A DNA stretch of 59,280 bases, from the NCBI GenBank assembly GCA_016872725.1, contig VGZC01000037.1:1-59280 (forward strand), in the 5' to 3' direction. The translations under genes were made by a program, and so were the position numbers. Under the pieces are notes generated by a model. The model had not been told where the DNA came from. It ran no database searches and saw only the letters and a list, made by a program, of their open reading frames with translations. Positions 1-8,172 of this stretch are shown here, piece by piece. This stretch comes from Planctomycetota bacterium (GTDB lineage: Bacteria; Planctomycetota; Planctomycetia; Pirellulales; Pirellulaceae). Position 1 is the first letter of the stretch; the number at the start of each line of letters is the position of its first letter.

Positions 1-47
1 ACTGCTCGTTCCTCGTCCGTGAGCCGCACGATATACTTCTTCTTCAT
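1..47 (-). CDS. IS630-like transposase, N-terminal fragment cut by window edge
   Basis: On the minus strand an ATG at 45-47 opens a frame that begins MKKKYIVRLTDEERA and runs off the left edge. This Lys-rich start followed by a [LV]T-x-EER turn is the usual beginning of the helix-turn-helix domain of IS630-type transposases. A near-perfect ribosome binding site (GGAGGT, read on the minus strand at about 51-57) sits at good spacing, so the start is firm. Only about 15 residues are visible, so the family call rests on the N-terminal signature and is tentative. Confidence 0.5.
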   Translation of the reverse strand, partial: MKKKYIVRLTDEERA

Positions 48-127
48 CGGAACCTCCTTGTTGACGCGGAGGTTCTCCGAAAACGCCGATTCGGACAATC
101 CCAAAATTTAGCCTGGACAGGGCACTA
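1..127. mobile_element. End of a probable IS630-family insertion sequence
   Basis: The transposase start at 47 is followed outward by about 80 bp of non-coding DNA that is AT-richer than the rest of the window (for example ccaaaatttagcctgga). It then returns to ordinary high-GC sequence near a CTAG at 125-128. IS630 elements duplicate a TA dinucleotide, so the TA at 126-127 is a candidate boundary. The other end is outside the window, so the inverted repeat and exact limit cannot be checked. Confidence 0.35.
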
Positions 128-519
128 GGCCGGATCAATCCGTCCAATCGGGATTCTGAATATATTCACGAGAACTTGGACCGTCAATGTCGGATATCAA
201 ATTCCACGAGTTTCCCGGCCAACATGGGGCAGCGGCTGGCCGTCGAACCAGTTTGCCGGGGAGCTTCGCTCGTTTTCCGGGAGGCCCGCGCTTCCGTTTG
301 CGGCGACGGGCCGGTTTCCCGCTTGGCGGCGGAGGCGTAGGTTGCTCAAGACCGCTCGGTTGCACAGAGCTCCGAACGGGCGTCTCCGGAAGGCCCCGCA
401 ACCGGTTCACGTCCGACAAGACGCTGCCTTGAATGGCCGCGCCGCATGCGGGCTCGACGGCCCTCTCGTCGAAGGCTACATTGCCGGATTCGCCGCCGAG
501 GGCGGTCGAGGGCCGGACC
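128..519. other. Intergenic stretch without a supported gene
   Basis: This stretch lies between the IS edge and the DAHP synthase start. Open frames exist on both strands but encode Arg/Pro/Gly-rich sequence with no family features, as expected from high GC. The downstream gene's frame is open back to 433, but the family normally starts at the GTG at 520. I see no clear promoter or terminator. Confidence 0.4.
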
Positions 520-1557
520 GTGATCATTATCCTCAAATCGGGCGCGACGGACGATCAGATCGAACACGTGATCGAACGTGTCGAGGCGCTCGGCCTGCGA
601 GCCCACCTGAGTCGCGGCACGTTTCGCACGGTTATCGGAGTGATCGGCGACGAAGTCAAAGTCCAGGCCGAACCGCTGCGTGCGATTGCGGGCGTCGCGG
701 AAGTCGTGCCCGTCCTCCCGCCGTACAAGCTGGCGAGCCTGGAAGCGCATCCCGCGCCGAGCGTCGTCGACGTGTCCGGGGTCCACATCGGCGGCGGGCA
801 GCTTGCCTTGATCGCAGGCCCCTGCGCCGTCGAGGATTCCGATCGCATGCTCGCCATCGCCCGGCGCGTTCGCGCATCGGGAGCCAATATCCTGCGCGGC
901 GGCGCGTTCAAGCCGCGCACAAGTCCGTACGCGTTCCAAGGGCTCGGCGAGGAAGGCCTTCGCATCCTGCGCGACGCGGGGCAGGCGGTGGGAATGCCCG
1001 TCGTGACCGAGGTGACCGATCCGCGCGACGTCGACCGTGTGGCGTTCCATGCCGACATGCTCCAGGTCGGCGCCCGCAATATGCAGAATTTCGTCTTGTT
1101 GACCGAAGTGGGGCGAACCCAAAAACCGGTCCTCTTGAAACGGGGAATGAGCGCGACGGTCACCGACCTGCTGATGAGCGCCGAGTACATCCTGTCGCAG
1201 GGCAATCCGCGCGTCGTGCTGTGCGAACGGGGCGTGCGTGGGTTCGACACGGTGACGCGCAACTTGCTTGACCTGGCGTCGGTCGCCGTCGTCAAGCGGC
1301 TTTCCCATCTCCCGATCATCGTCGACCCGAGCCATGCGACGGGGCGGCCGGATATCATCCCCGATTGCGCGCTCGCCGGGATCGCGGTCGGCGCCGATGG
1401 TGTTCACGTCGAGGTCCATGATTGTCCCGAATGCGCGAAATCGGACGGCCCTCAAGCGCTCCTTCCCGACGCATTCGATACCTTGGCCGACCGGATCCGG
1501 CAGCTCGCCGCCCTTTTCGGTCGCAGCGTGGCGAAGGCCCCATGGGCGAACGTGTGA
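520..1557 (+). CDS. aroF: 3-deoxy-7-phosphoheptulonate synthase (DAHP synthase, AroA-beta type)
   Basis: This is the first enzyme of aromatic amino acid (shikimate) synthesis, condensing phosphoenolpyruvate with erythrose 4-phosphate in the cytoplasm. The protein has 345 residues from a GTG start. Residues 1-70 form the ferredoxin-like regulatory domain found in Thermotoga-type enzymes. The TIM barrel follows, with AGPCAVED (metal-ligand Cys at about 102), [29 protein letters not shown] and VDPSHATGR. The frame is open upstream to 433, but those extra residues look like read-through. Starting at 520 gives the normal family N-terminus and length. tpiA follows 13 bp after the stop, so the two are probably co-transcribed. 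The N-terminal domain suggests feedback inhibition by an aromatic end product. Confidence 0.93.
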   Translation: MIIILKSGATDDQIEHVIERVEALGLRAHLSRGTFRTVIGVIGDEVKVQAEPLRAIAGVAEVVPVLPPYKLASLEAHPAPSVVDVSGVHIGGGQLALIAGPCAVEDSDRMLAIARRVRASGANILRGGAFKPRTSPYAFQGLGEEGLRILRDAGQAVGMPVVTEVTDPRDVDRVAFHADMLQVGARNMQNFVLLTEVGRTQKPVLLKRGMSATVTDLLMSAEYILSQGNPRVVLCERGVRGFDTVTRNLLDLASVAVVKRLSHLPIIVDPSHATGRPDIIPDCALAGIAVGADGVHVEVHDCPECAKSDGPQALLPDAFDTLADRIRQLAALFGRSVAKAPWANV

Positions 1558-1570
1558 CAGGAGCGAACGT

Positions 1571-2338
1571 GTGAGACGGCCATTCATCGCCGGAAACTGG
1601 AAGATGCACCTGACGAAGGCCGAATCGATCGACTTGGCCAAGGCGCTCGTCGACCTGGCGCCGTCGGGCGCGTCGGCCGATGTGGCCGTCAGCCCGCCAT
1701 TCGTCTATCTGGACGCGGTGGCCGCGGTCGTCCACGGAACGTCGATCGGGCTCGCGGCGCAGAACCTGAGCGAAAAGCCGAACGGCGCGCTGACCGGGGA
1801 GATCTCGGCCGCCATGCTCCGCGATCTCGGGTGCCGGTACGTGATCGTCGGACACAGCGAACGACGCCAGTTCCTCGGCGAAATCGATTCGCTCGTGTTC
1901 GAAAAGGCGAACGCCGCCCTCGATGCGGGAATGACTCCGATCGTCTGCGTCGGGGAAACCCTCGAACAGCGTCGAGCGGAACGGACGGCGGAAGTCATCG
2001 CCTCCCAGTTCGGCGGAAGCCTCGCCGGCATGGACGCGGATCGGATCGAGCGGGTCGTGATCGCGTACGAGCCGGTCTGGGCGATCGGGACCGGTGTCGT
2101 GGCGACCCCCCAACAGGCCCAGGATGTGCACGCCGACCTTCGCAAACTCCTGACAAGTCGTTACAATGCCGCGATCGCCGGCACGGTACGCATCCAATAC
2201 GGCGGGAGCGTGAAGCCCGACAACGCGGTGGAGTTGTTGAATCAAACGGATATCGACGGCGCGCTGGTCGGAGGCGCGTCGCTGAATGCCGATTCGTTCT
2301 GGCGCATCGTCACGGCGGCGCCGAAAGGTCACGACTAG
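1571..2338 (+). CDS. tpiA: Triosephosphate isomerase
   Basis: It interconverts dihydroxyacetone phosphate and glyceraldehyde 3-phosphate in glycolysis and gluconeogenesis. The 255-residue protein has all catalytic residues at canonical places: Asn9 and Lys11 (AGNWKMH), His95 (GHSERR) and Glu167 (YEPVWAIGTG), followed by the phosphate-binding GGSVKPDN. The GTG start is fixed by homology and by an AGGAG ribosome site at about 1559-1563. The element gcgaacgtgtga occurs twice, once ending at the aroF stop and once spanning the tpiA start. secG follows 37 bp downstream. Confidence 0.97.
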   Translation: MRRPFIAGNWKMHLTKAESIDLAKALVDLAPSGASADVAVSPPFVYLDAVAAVVHGTSIGLAAQNLSEKPNGALTGEISAAMLRDLGCRYVIVGHSERRQFLGEIDSLVFEKANAALDAGMTPIVCVGETLEQRRAERTAEVIASQFGGSLAGMDADRIERVVIAYEPVWAIGTGVVATPQQAQDVHADLRKLLTSRYNAAIAGTVRIQYGGSVKPDNAVELLNQTDIDGALVGGASLNADSFWRIVTAAPKGHD

Positions 2339-2375
2339 GCGTCGACGCGACGCCCAGGTCCGGTTTTAGGAGCCA

Positions 2376-2945
2376 ATGTCGATCATGCCGGTACTCCTCG
2401 GTGCGTTCCTCCAATACGTTCTGGGTATCTCGCTCTTCGTTTTCGCGACGTTCCTCATCCTGCTGATCCTCGTCCAGCGCGGACGAGGCGGCGGTTTGAC
2501 GGGAGCGCTCGGCGGTGTCGGCGGGCAGAGCGCGTTTGGAACCAAGGCGGGCGACCTCTTCACGCGCATCACGGTCGTCGGCGCCGCGCTGTGGCTCTTC
2601 CTTTGCCTGCTCACCATCGCCACATTGAACGGGAATTCCGGATTTCGCGAACGGAACCGCTCGGCGAATCGCGGCGACAAGGCGGGCCCCGGAAACGCCG
2701 CGGACGACGGAAACCCCGCGGGCCCCGGAAACGCGGCGGGCCCCGGAAACGCGGCGGACGATGGGTCCGGCGCGAACGACGGAAACGCGGCGGACGATGG
2801 GTCCGGCGCGAAGTCCGGCTCGACGACCGGAGACTCGGGCGGGGCGGGCGCGACGTCGGGTGCGGGTCCGGCCGGCGGCGATGCGAGCACGCCAGCCGCG
2901 GGTGGCGGCGCGGGTCCGGCGCCCAAGCCCGACGAGTCGAAGTAG
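2376..2945 (+). CDS. secG: Preprotein translocase subunit SecG with a long low-complexity tail
   Basis: SecG is an accessory membrane subunit of the SecYEG export channel. Two hydrophobic segments (about residues 5-30 and 65-85) flank the cytoplasmic loop [15 protein letters not shown]...FGTKAGD, which is the SecG signature. Typical SecG has 70-110 residues, whereas this one has 189. The extra C-terminal part (about residues 98-189) is Gly/Ala/Asp/Asn-rich and built from degenerate repeats of the type PGNAADDG. tpiA-secG is a common gene order. Start ATG 2376 has AGGAG at 2366-2370; an in-frame ATG at 2385 is an alternative. The tail should extend from the membrane and may be disordered. Confidence 0.9.
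   Translation: MSIMPVLLGAFLQYVLGISLFVFATFLILLILVQRGRGGGLTGALGGVGGQSAFGTKAGDLFTRITVVGAALWLFLCLLTIATLNGNSGFRERNRSANRGDKAGPGNAADDGNPAGPGNAAGPGNAADDGSGANDGNAADDGSGAKSGSTTGDSGGAGATSGAGPAGGDASTPAAGGGAGPAPKPDESK
2692..2815 (+). repeat. Degenerate tandem repeats inside the secG tail
   Basis: The DNA repeats units resembling ggccccggaaacgcggcggac and gatgggtccggcgcgaa, with two copies of the latter about 45 bp apart. The units stay in frame and give the peptide repeats PGNAA, DDG and SGA. Such repeats can expand or contract by slippage without breaking the frame. Confidence 0.6.
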
Positions 2946-3034
2946 GCGCGAGCGCATCGCGAGGCGCGGACCGTCCATCCGTGTCGGTGTCATCATCGGG
3001 TTCGACCTCGGCGCGTGCCGTGAGGTGATCGACA

Positions 3035-3913
3035 GTGCTATTGAGCATGACGGGGCACGGCGAATCGGTCGTACGCGTCGAGAGCACGACGGTGATCGCC
3101 GAAGTCCGCGCGGTCAACAACCGGTATTTCAAGCTGAACTTCCGGGCAAGCGAGGGATTTGGTTCCCTCGAGCCCCGCGTCGAGAACATCGCGCGCGAAT
3201 CGATCCGGCGCGGAACGCTGTATGTGACGCTGCGCATCGCGCGGGAGGCCCAGCCCGGCGATTTCCGCATCCATGCCCCCGCACTCCTCGCCTACCGCCG
3301 CCAGCTCGCCGAACTCGCCGAACGTCCCGTTGAATGCGTTCCCGTCGAGCACCTGCTCGCATTGCCCGGAGTCGTCGACGAATCGCGGCTGAGCGGCGCC
3401 GATCCGGGCGACGTGTGGCCCGTCGCCGAACAGGCGGTCCGCGCCGCACTGAAGGGTCTTCACGCGATGCGCGTCGAGGAAGGCAAGGCGATGATCGGCG
3501 AGCTGCGGTCGGTGCGCGCGGCGATCGGGGAACAACTGCGCCGCGTCCACGAACGCGCGCCGCTCGTCACCGAAAACTACCGGACCCGCCTCCTCGAACG
3601 GCTCGAACGCTTGCTCGCCGAATTCCCTGTGTCCGTTTCCGCATCGGATGTCGTGCGCGAGGTCGGTCTGTTCGCGGACCGCTCGGACATTTCCGAGGAG
3701 GTCGTGCGGCTGCGAAGCCATCTTGACCAATTCGACACGTTGCTCGAAGACAGCGAAAGCGGAGGCCGCAAGCTCGAATTCCTGGTTCAGGAGATGTTCC
3801 GCGAGGCGAACACCGTCGGCTCGAAGTCGAACGACGCCGAAATCGCGCGCGGAGCGATTGAAATCAAGACCCATCTCGAACGGATCCGCGAACTGATCCA
3901 AAATGTCGAATAA
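3035..3913 (+). CDS. yicC: YicC-family endoribonuclease
   Basis: The 292-residue protein starts at GTG 3035 with MLLSMTGHGES, matching the M-x-x-SMTG-x-G opening of YicC proteins. It ends with the conserved C-terminal DUF1732 block (KLEFLVQEMFREANTVGSK, then ...IKTHLERIREL-IQNVE). Family members are RNA endonucleases linked to sRNA and mRNA turnover. A GAGGTGA ribosome site at about 3022-3028 supports the GTG rather than the internal ATG at 3047. yicC, gmk and rpoZ are neighbours in very many bacteria, and that order is kept here. Confidence 0.92.
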   Translation: MLLSMTGHGESVVRVESTTVIAEVRAVNNRYFKLNFRASEGFGSLEPRVENIARESIRRGTLYVTLRIAREAQPGDFRIHAPALLAYRRQLAELAERPVECVPVEHLLALPGVVDESRLSGADPGDVWPVAEQAVRAALKGLHAMRVEEGKAMIGELRSVRAAIGEQLRRVHERAPLVTENYRTRLLERLERLLAEFPVSVSASDVVREVGLFADRSDISEEVVRLRSHLDQFDTLLEDSESGGRKLEFLVQEMFREANTVGSKSNDAEIARGAIEIKTHLERIRELIQNVE

Positions 3914-3955
3914 TCGGCGAGTCCGCTCGGCGGGCGGACCGATTCCCGGCGGGAA

Positions 3956-4600
3956 TTGCCTGTGGCTGCGGACCCTGGAAAACTGGTGATCCTCTCCGGA
4001 CCCTCGGGCGCCGGAAAGTCGACCCTCGTGCGGGAACTCCTCGCGCGATGCCGACTGCCGCTCCGGCTCAGCGTCTCCGCGACGACGCGGCCGCCGCGCC
4101 CCGGGGAAGTCGACGGGCGCGACTACCGGTTCTTGACGGGGGATCAGTTCGAGGCCCTGCGCCGCGCGGACGCGTTCATCGAGTGCAAGGAGGTTTTCGG
4201 CAGAGGCCACTGGTACGGAACGCCGCGCGAGCCGGTCGATCGGGGGCTCGCCGCCGGCGAGTGGGTGATTCTCGAAATCGATGTGGAAGGCGCGGCCGCC
4301 GTCCTCGACAAACGGCCCGATGTGATTACCATCTTCGTACACCCCGGTTCGCGCGAGGAACTCGAACGGCGTCTCCGAACGCGGGGAACGGAGGACGAAG
4401 GGGCCCTTCGCCGAAGGCTGGAAGTCGCCGAACGCGAGATGCGGTTCCTCCCCGCGTACCGCCATACGGTGATCAACGATACGAAGGAACGGGCTGTGGG
4501 CGAGATCGAACGGATCCTGGAGTCGTACGCCCGATCCCCTACCGCCTTGCCGACTCCAACCCCCATCGAGAATTGGGAAGGGAAGCGCGAAGATGCTTGA
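3956..4600 (+). CDS. gmk: Guanylate kinase
   Basis: It phosphorylates GMP to GDP with ATP. The P-loop GPSGAGKST lies near residues 15-23, followed by the GMP-binding SATTRPPRPGEVDGRDYRF block and the conserved EIDVEGA segment. With a TTG start at 3956 the protein has 214 residues, which is normal. A GTG at 3962 is a possible start just inside. The last 8 bp overlap the rpoZ start (ATG 4593), so the two genes are probably translationally coupled. The C-terminus carries a short Pro/Thr-rich extension. Confidence 0.95.
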   Translation: MPVAADPGKLVILSGPSGAGKSTLVRELLARCRLPLRLSVSATTRPPRPGEVDGRDYRFLTGDQFEALRRADAFIECKEVFGRGHWYGTPREPVDRGLAAGEWVILEIDVEGAAAVLDKRPDVITIFVHPGSREELERRLRTRGTEDEGALRRRLEVAEREMRFLPAYRHTVINDTKERAVGEIERILESYARSPTALPTPTPIENWEGKREDA

Positions 4601-4856
4601 TGAATTGAAAGAAGAAGAGATCGTCAAGAAGGTCGGGGGCCGGTTCCGACTGTCGACCCTGATCCAAAAACGCCTTGTGCAGCTCAACGCCGGAAGCCGA
4701 CCGCTGGTCGAGGCCGACACGCACGACAAAATGTCGGTCGTCCTGCAGGAGATCCTGCGGGACAAGATCTATCTGGACAGGTCGAACGAGATTCGAACGA
4801 CCGGAGACCTCCCGGTATCGACCGACGGTCGGGCATTGGATCTCGACAACCTATGA
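4593..4856 (+). CDS. rpoZ: DNA-directed RNA polymerase omega subunit
   Basis: This is the small subunit that helps assemble and stabilise RNA polymerase. The 87-residue protein shows the omega/Rpb6 pattern: EEEIVKKVGGRFRLSTLIQKR followed by a NAGSRPLVE motif. Its position between gmk and the coenzyme A gene coaC is the classical bacterial arrangement. The start overlaps the gmk end by 8 bp, and its stop overlaps the coaC start as ATGA (4853-4856). Confidence 0.88.
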   Translation: MLDELKEEEIVKKVGGRFRLSTLIQKRLVQLNAGSRPLVEADTHDKMSVVLQEILRDKIYLDRSNEIRTTGDLPVSTDGRALDLDNL

Positions 4857-5398
4857 ATGGGCGCCGTGTTCTTATCGGCGTGACGGGCGGAATCGCCGCG
4901 TTCAAGACGGCCGTGCTGGTGAGCCGTCTGACGCAAGTCGGCGCGGAGACGCGGGTCATCATGACGCGCTCGGCCCACCGTTTCGTTGGGCGGGCGACGT
5001 TCGCCGCCCTTTCGGGACGGCCCGTCGCCACGCGCGTGTTCGACGTCCCGCACGCGCCGCTCGGACCGCATGTCGAGTTGGCGCGGTGGGGGGAGTTGCT
5101 CTGCATCGCGCCGGCGACCGCGAATTTCCTCGCGAAAGCCGCTTCGGGACTCGCCGATGACCTCTTGAGCACGGTCTATCTGGCGTTCCAGGGCCCGATC
5201 TGCGTGGCGCCTTCGATGAACGACCGGATGTGGAAACACCCCGCCGTGCGGCGCAACGCGTCGCGGATCGCCGAGGACGGCGTCGACGTGCTCGTGCCCG
5301 ACGAAGGCTGGTTGAGTTGCCGCGAAGTGGGCAGCGGGCGGATGGTCGAGCCGGACGCCCTGTTCGAGGCGATCCGCGGCCGTCTCGCCGGGAAATGA
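4853..5398 (+). CDS. coaC: Phosphopantothenoylcysteine decarboxylase (stand-alone CoaC)
   Basis: This flavoprotein decarboxylates phosphopantothenoylcysteine to phosphopantetheine in coenzyme A synthesis. The 181-residue protein has the N-terminal VTGGIAAFK, the APATANFLAK active-site region and the PSMNDRMW substrate clamp of HFCD flavoproteins. In most bacteria this domain is fused to CoaB. Here it ends with its own stop, and the ligase starts separately 46 bp later with its own ribosome site. The start is in a 4-bp ATGA overlap with rpoZ. Confidence 0.92.
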   Translation: MNGRRVLIGVTGGIAAFKTAVLVSRLTQVGAETRVIMTRSAHRFVGRATFAALSGRPVATRVFDVPHAPLGPHVELARWGELLCIAPATANFLAKAASGLADDLLSTVYLAFQGPICVAPSMNDRMWKHPAVRRNASRIAEDGVDVLVPDEGWLSCREVGSGRMVEPDALFEAIRGRLAGK

Positions 5399-5444
5399 CG
5401 GGTGCGGGAGACCCGCCGATCATGTCGATCGAGGAGTCGCCGGG

Positions 5445-6155
5445 ATGACGCGCATACTGATCACGTCCGGCCCGACGCGCCAGTACCTCGATCCCGTCCG
5501 CTACCTGTCGAACGCGTCGAGCGGCCGGATGGGTCGGGCGCTCGCGGAGGCCGCGCTGGCGTTCGGCCATCGTGTCACGATCGTGAGCGGACCGGTCGGC
5601 ATTGAGTATCCTCGCGGCGCGGAGGTGATCGGCGTGGTTTCGACCGACGAGATGCTCGATGCGTGCCGCCTGGTGTTTCCCGACTGCGACGGATTGATCG
5701 CGGCGGCGGCGCCCTGCGACTATCGCCCCGAGGTCGCGGCCGCCCACAAAATGTCCAAGACGGGTGAACCCCTGGCGCTGCGGCTCGTCGAAACCGCCGA
5801 CATCGTCGCCGCTCTGGCGCGGACCAAGCGACCGGCGCAGTGGATCGTCGGATTCGCGCTCGAGACCGAGGACCATCGGCTGCGCGCGCTCGCGAAACTG
5901 GAGCGCAAGAGTTGCGATCTCATGGTGGTCAACGGCCCCGCCGCGATGAATGCGGCCACCAATCACGTCGAAGTGATGCGGCCCGACGGCGCGATCGTGG
6001 AGGAACTGAGCGGCACGAAGGAAGCCGTCGCGCGGGGCATTCTGCAAGCCGTACAATCCCTGTTGATCGACGCGCCTTCAATCGGAGATGCGGCGACGCG
6101 GCCCGACCGGAACGCCCCTTCCGATCAACCCGCGGAGGATCGCGAATCGCCTTGA
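5445..6155 (+). CDS. coaB: Phosphopantothenate-cysteine ligase (stand-alone CoaB)
   Basis: It joins 4'-phosphopantothenate to cysteine using a nucleotide triphosphate. The 236-residue protein starts ILITSGPTRQYLDPVRYLSNASSGRMG, the typical CoaB nucleotide-binding start. It also has AAAAPCDYRP, a KMSKTGE loop and the later VGFALE and VVN elements. The last ~25 residues are a polar tail. With coaC it makes a split CoaBC. The separation is clean: a GAGGAG-like site and ATG at 5445, with no frameshift trace. Confidence 0.92.
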   Translation: MTRILITSGPTRQYLDPVRYLSNASSGRMGRALAEAALAFGHRVTIVSGPVGIEYPRGAEVIGVVSTDEMLDACRLVFPDCDGLIAAAAPCDYRPEVAAAHKMSKTGEPLALRLVETADIVAALARTKRPAQWIVGFALETEDHRLRALAKLERKSCDLMVVNGPAAMNAATNHVEVMRPDGAIVEELSGTKEAVARGILQAVQSLLIDAPSIGDAATRPDRNAPSDQPAEDRESP

Positions 6156-6177
6156 GACGATAGGGAGGGTCCCAGCC

Positions 6178-8172
6178 ATGCGCATGTTCCATCGAGCCGA
6201 ACGATCGGGAGCCGGATGGTCGTCGTCCGAACGGAAGATCGCCATTTGCGTCCTGATGGCGATGGACATGATCGCGAGGAGTTCCGACCTGTTCGCCGAA
6301 CCACCGACGGTGTTGACGCTCGACGATGCCACGCGAGCCAAATGCCTCGATGTGCTCGAACGGAGCCTCGCGTCCGACGAGTTCTGGCCGTCGATGCACG
6401 CGGCGGAGGCGCTGACGGAGAACGGTCGAGGCGCGGTCGTGCTCGAGACCTTGCGGCCTAGACACGCCGCCGAGCGGGACGATCAGCGGCGGTGCGGCCT
6501 CGCGCGCGAGGCCGTTCGCGCGGGCGACGGAGTTCGAACCGGCGTCTTGCTCGAAATCCTCGAAGGAAAAGAGGCCTACGGGCATACGCACGCGTGCGAG
6601 AGCCTATACAAGGTCTGGCAAATCGGCGACGGCCGGGGCCTTCGGCTCGCCATGGAACACGCGGAACGTCCCGTGACGCGGATCATGGCGTCGGCCGCCC
6701 TCGCGCGATGGGGCGATCCCGACGCGCTCGAACGGATCCGCCGCGACGTCGCCGACGACGACCTCGATACGGCGCGCATCGCCGCGTGGTGCCTCGCCCG
6801 GCTCGGCGACGAATCGGACTGGCCGGTTCTCCGCGCCGGCGCGGCCCGATCGGCCGACCCGCTCACGCGCGCCTACTTCGAACACGCGCTTGCGGCGCTC
6901 GACGAGCCTCAAGGCCTCGCGTCCCTAGTGGACAATCTCGACCATTCCGACGGCGCGATCCGGACGTACGCGTGCGAGTTCGCGCCCGACGCGCGCGCGA
7001 TCGGCGGCGCCGCGCGGCTCGCCGCGTTGCTCGACGATCCCGTTCTCGATGTCCGCATTCGCGCGGCCCAGGCGCTGCTCGCCCTCGCGAAGCCCGCCCC
7101 ACCCGACGCGTCGTTCTCGAACGATCCGTTTCCGGCGACCGAATCGAATCCGCGCACCAGCGAAGGCTCGGTGATCGGTCTCCGCGATGGACGGTTGCTC
7201 TACGCCACCACCGAGTTCCTTGCCGAATCCGATTTCGCGTCGGCCCGCGTCGTCGCCGTCGAGTCGGCCGACGGAGGCCGGACCTGGTCGGCGCGGCGCG
7301 TGCTGCAGGAGAACGTCGGGCGCATGAACGTCATGTCGGTGACCTTGCGCCGCTTGTCCCCGTCGGGGGATCGCCACGCTCCGATCGGATTCTTCTATCT
7401 CGTGAAGAACTCGGTCTCCGATCTCGATGTCCTCTTCCGCTCCTCCGACGATGAAGGGCGAACCTGGTCGGAGCCGGTATTGGTGAGCGATGCGCCGGGA
7501 TACCACGTCATGAACAACGACCGCGTGACGGTCCTCTCGACCGGCCGAATCGTCGCGCCGGTCTCCTCGACCGACGACGTTCACGCGGTCAATCATTTTG
7601 TGGTGTCCTGTTTCCTCTCGGACGATGGAGGCCGAACATGGCGGCGCGGCGAGGGGCGAGTCGACTATTCGGGCCGCGGCGCGATGGAACCCGAAGTCAT
7701 CGAACGGACCGATGGCCGGCTCTTGATGCACGTCCGCACGCAGGCCGGGCATATCGCGGTGAGTCATTCCGACGATCAGGGCGAGACGTGGTCCCAAGCC
7801 GAATCGTGGGGAGTCCGGTCTCCCGAATCGCCGGCGACCCTGCGCCGCATCCCGTCGACGGGCGATTGGGTGCTGGTTTGGAACAACCAATACGCGTCGG
7901 GCGCCGATCACGGAGGACCTCGAACACCCTTGACACTCGCCGTCTCGCGGGATGAGGGAAAGACCTGGACGCTCCATCGCGATATTGAAACGAGCACCGC
8001 GCATTCGTTCGCCTATACGAGCATCGCCTTCGAACGCGGCAGGCTGCTCTTGTCGTACTACGTCGGCGAGAATGCGTCCGGCCGCGTCGCGTCGCGATTC
8101 CGATCGATTCCCATCCGCGACCTGTATCGGGACCGGGTCGGTCCGCATGCCGCGCGGGAGGAGCGACGGTGA
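6178..8172 (+). CDS. HEAT-repeat protein fused to a sialidase-type six-bladed propeller
   Basis: The 664-residue protein has two parts. Residues ~40-330 are alpha-helical HEAT-like repeats of the type RIMASAALARWGDPDALERI and DVRIRAAQALLALA. Residues ~345-640 form a BNR/sialidase propeller with five Asp boxes (SADGGRTW, SSDDEGRTW, SDDGGRTW, SDDQGETW, SRDEGKTW). Family members of the propeller half act on or bind sugars, but substrate and activity here are unknown. ATG 6178 is chosen because GGGAGG lies at about 6164-6169; the frame is open back to 6088. I see no convincing signal peptide. The stop overlaps the next start as GTGA, so the deacylase at 8169 is coupled to it. Confidence 0.8.
   Translation: MRMFHRAERSGAGWSSSERKIAICVLMAMDMIARSSDLFAEPPTVLTLDDATRAKCLDVLERSLASDEFWPSMHAAEALTENGRGAVVLETLRPRHAAERDDQRRCGLAREAVRAGDGVRTGVLLEILEGKEAYGHTHACESLYKVWQIGDGRGLRLAMEHAERPVTRIMASAALARWGDPDALERIRRDVADDDLDTARIAAWCLARLGDESDWPVLRAGAARSADPLTRAYFEHALAALDEPQGLASLVDNLDHSDGAIRTYACEFAPDARAIGGAARLAALLDDPVLDVRIRAAQALLALAKPAPPDASFSNDPFPATESNPRTSEGSVIGLRDGRLLYATTEFLAESDFASARVVAVESADGGRTWSARRVLQENVGRMNVMSVTLRRLSPSGDRHAPIGFFYLVKNSVSDLDVLFRSSDDEGRTWSEPVLVSDAPGYHVMNNDRVTVLSTGRIVAPVSSTDDVHAVNHFVVSCFLSDDGGRTWRRGEGRVDYSGRGAMEPEVIERTDGRLLMHVRTQAGHIAVSHSDDQGETWSQAESWGVRSPESPATLRRIPSTGDWVLVWNNQYASGADHGGPRTPLTLAVSRDEGKTWTLHRDIETSTAHSFAYTSIAFERGRLLLSYYVGENASGRVASRFRSIPIRDLYRDRVGPHAAREERR

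Noticed and set aside
187-432. 81-codon plus-strand frame before DAHP synthase
   Set aside because: It is Arg/Pro/Gly-rich with no ribosome site and no family resemblance.
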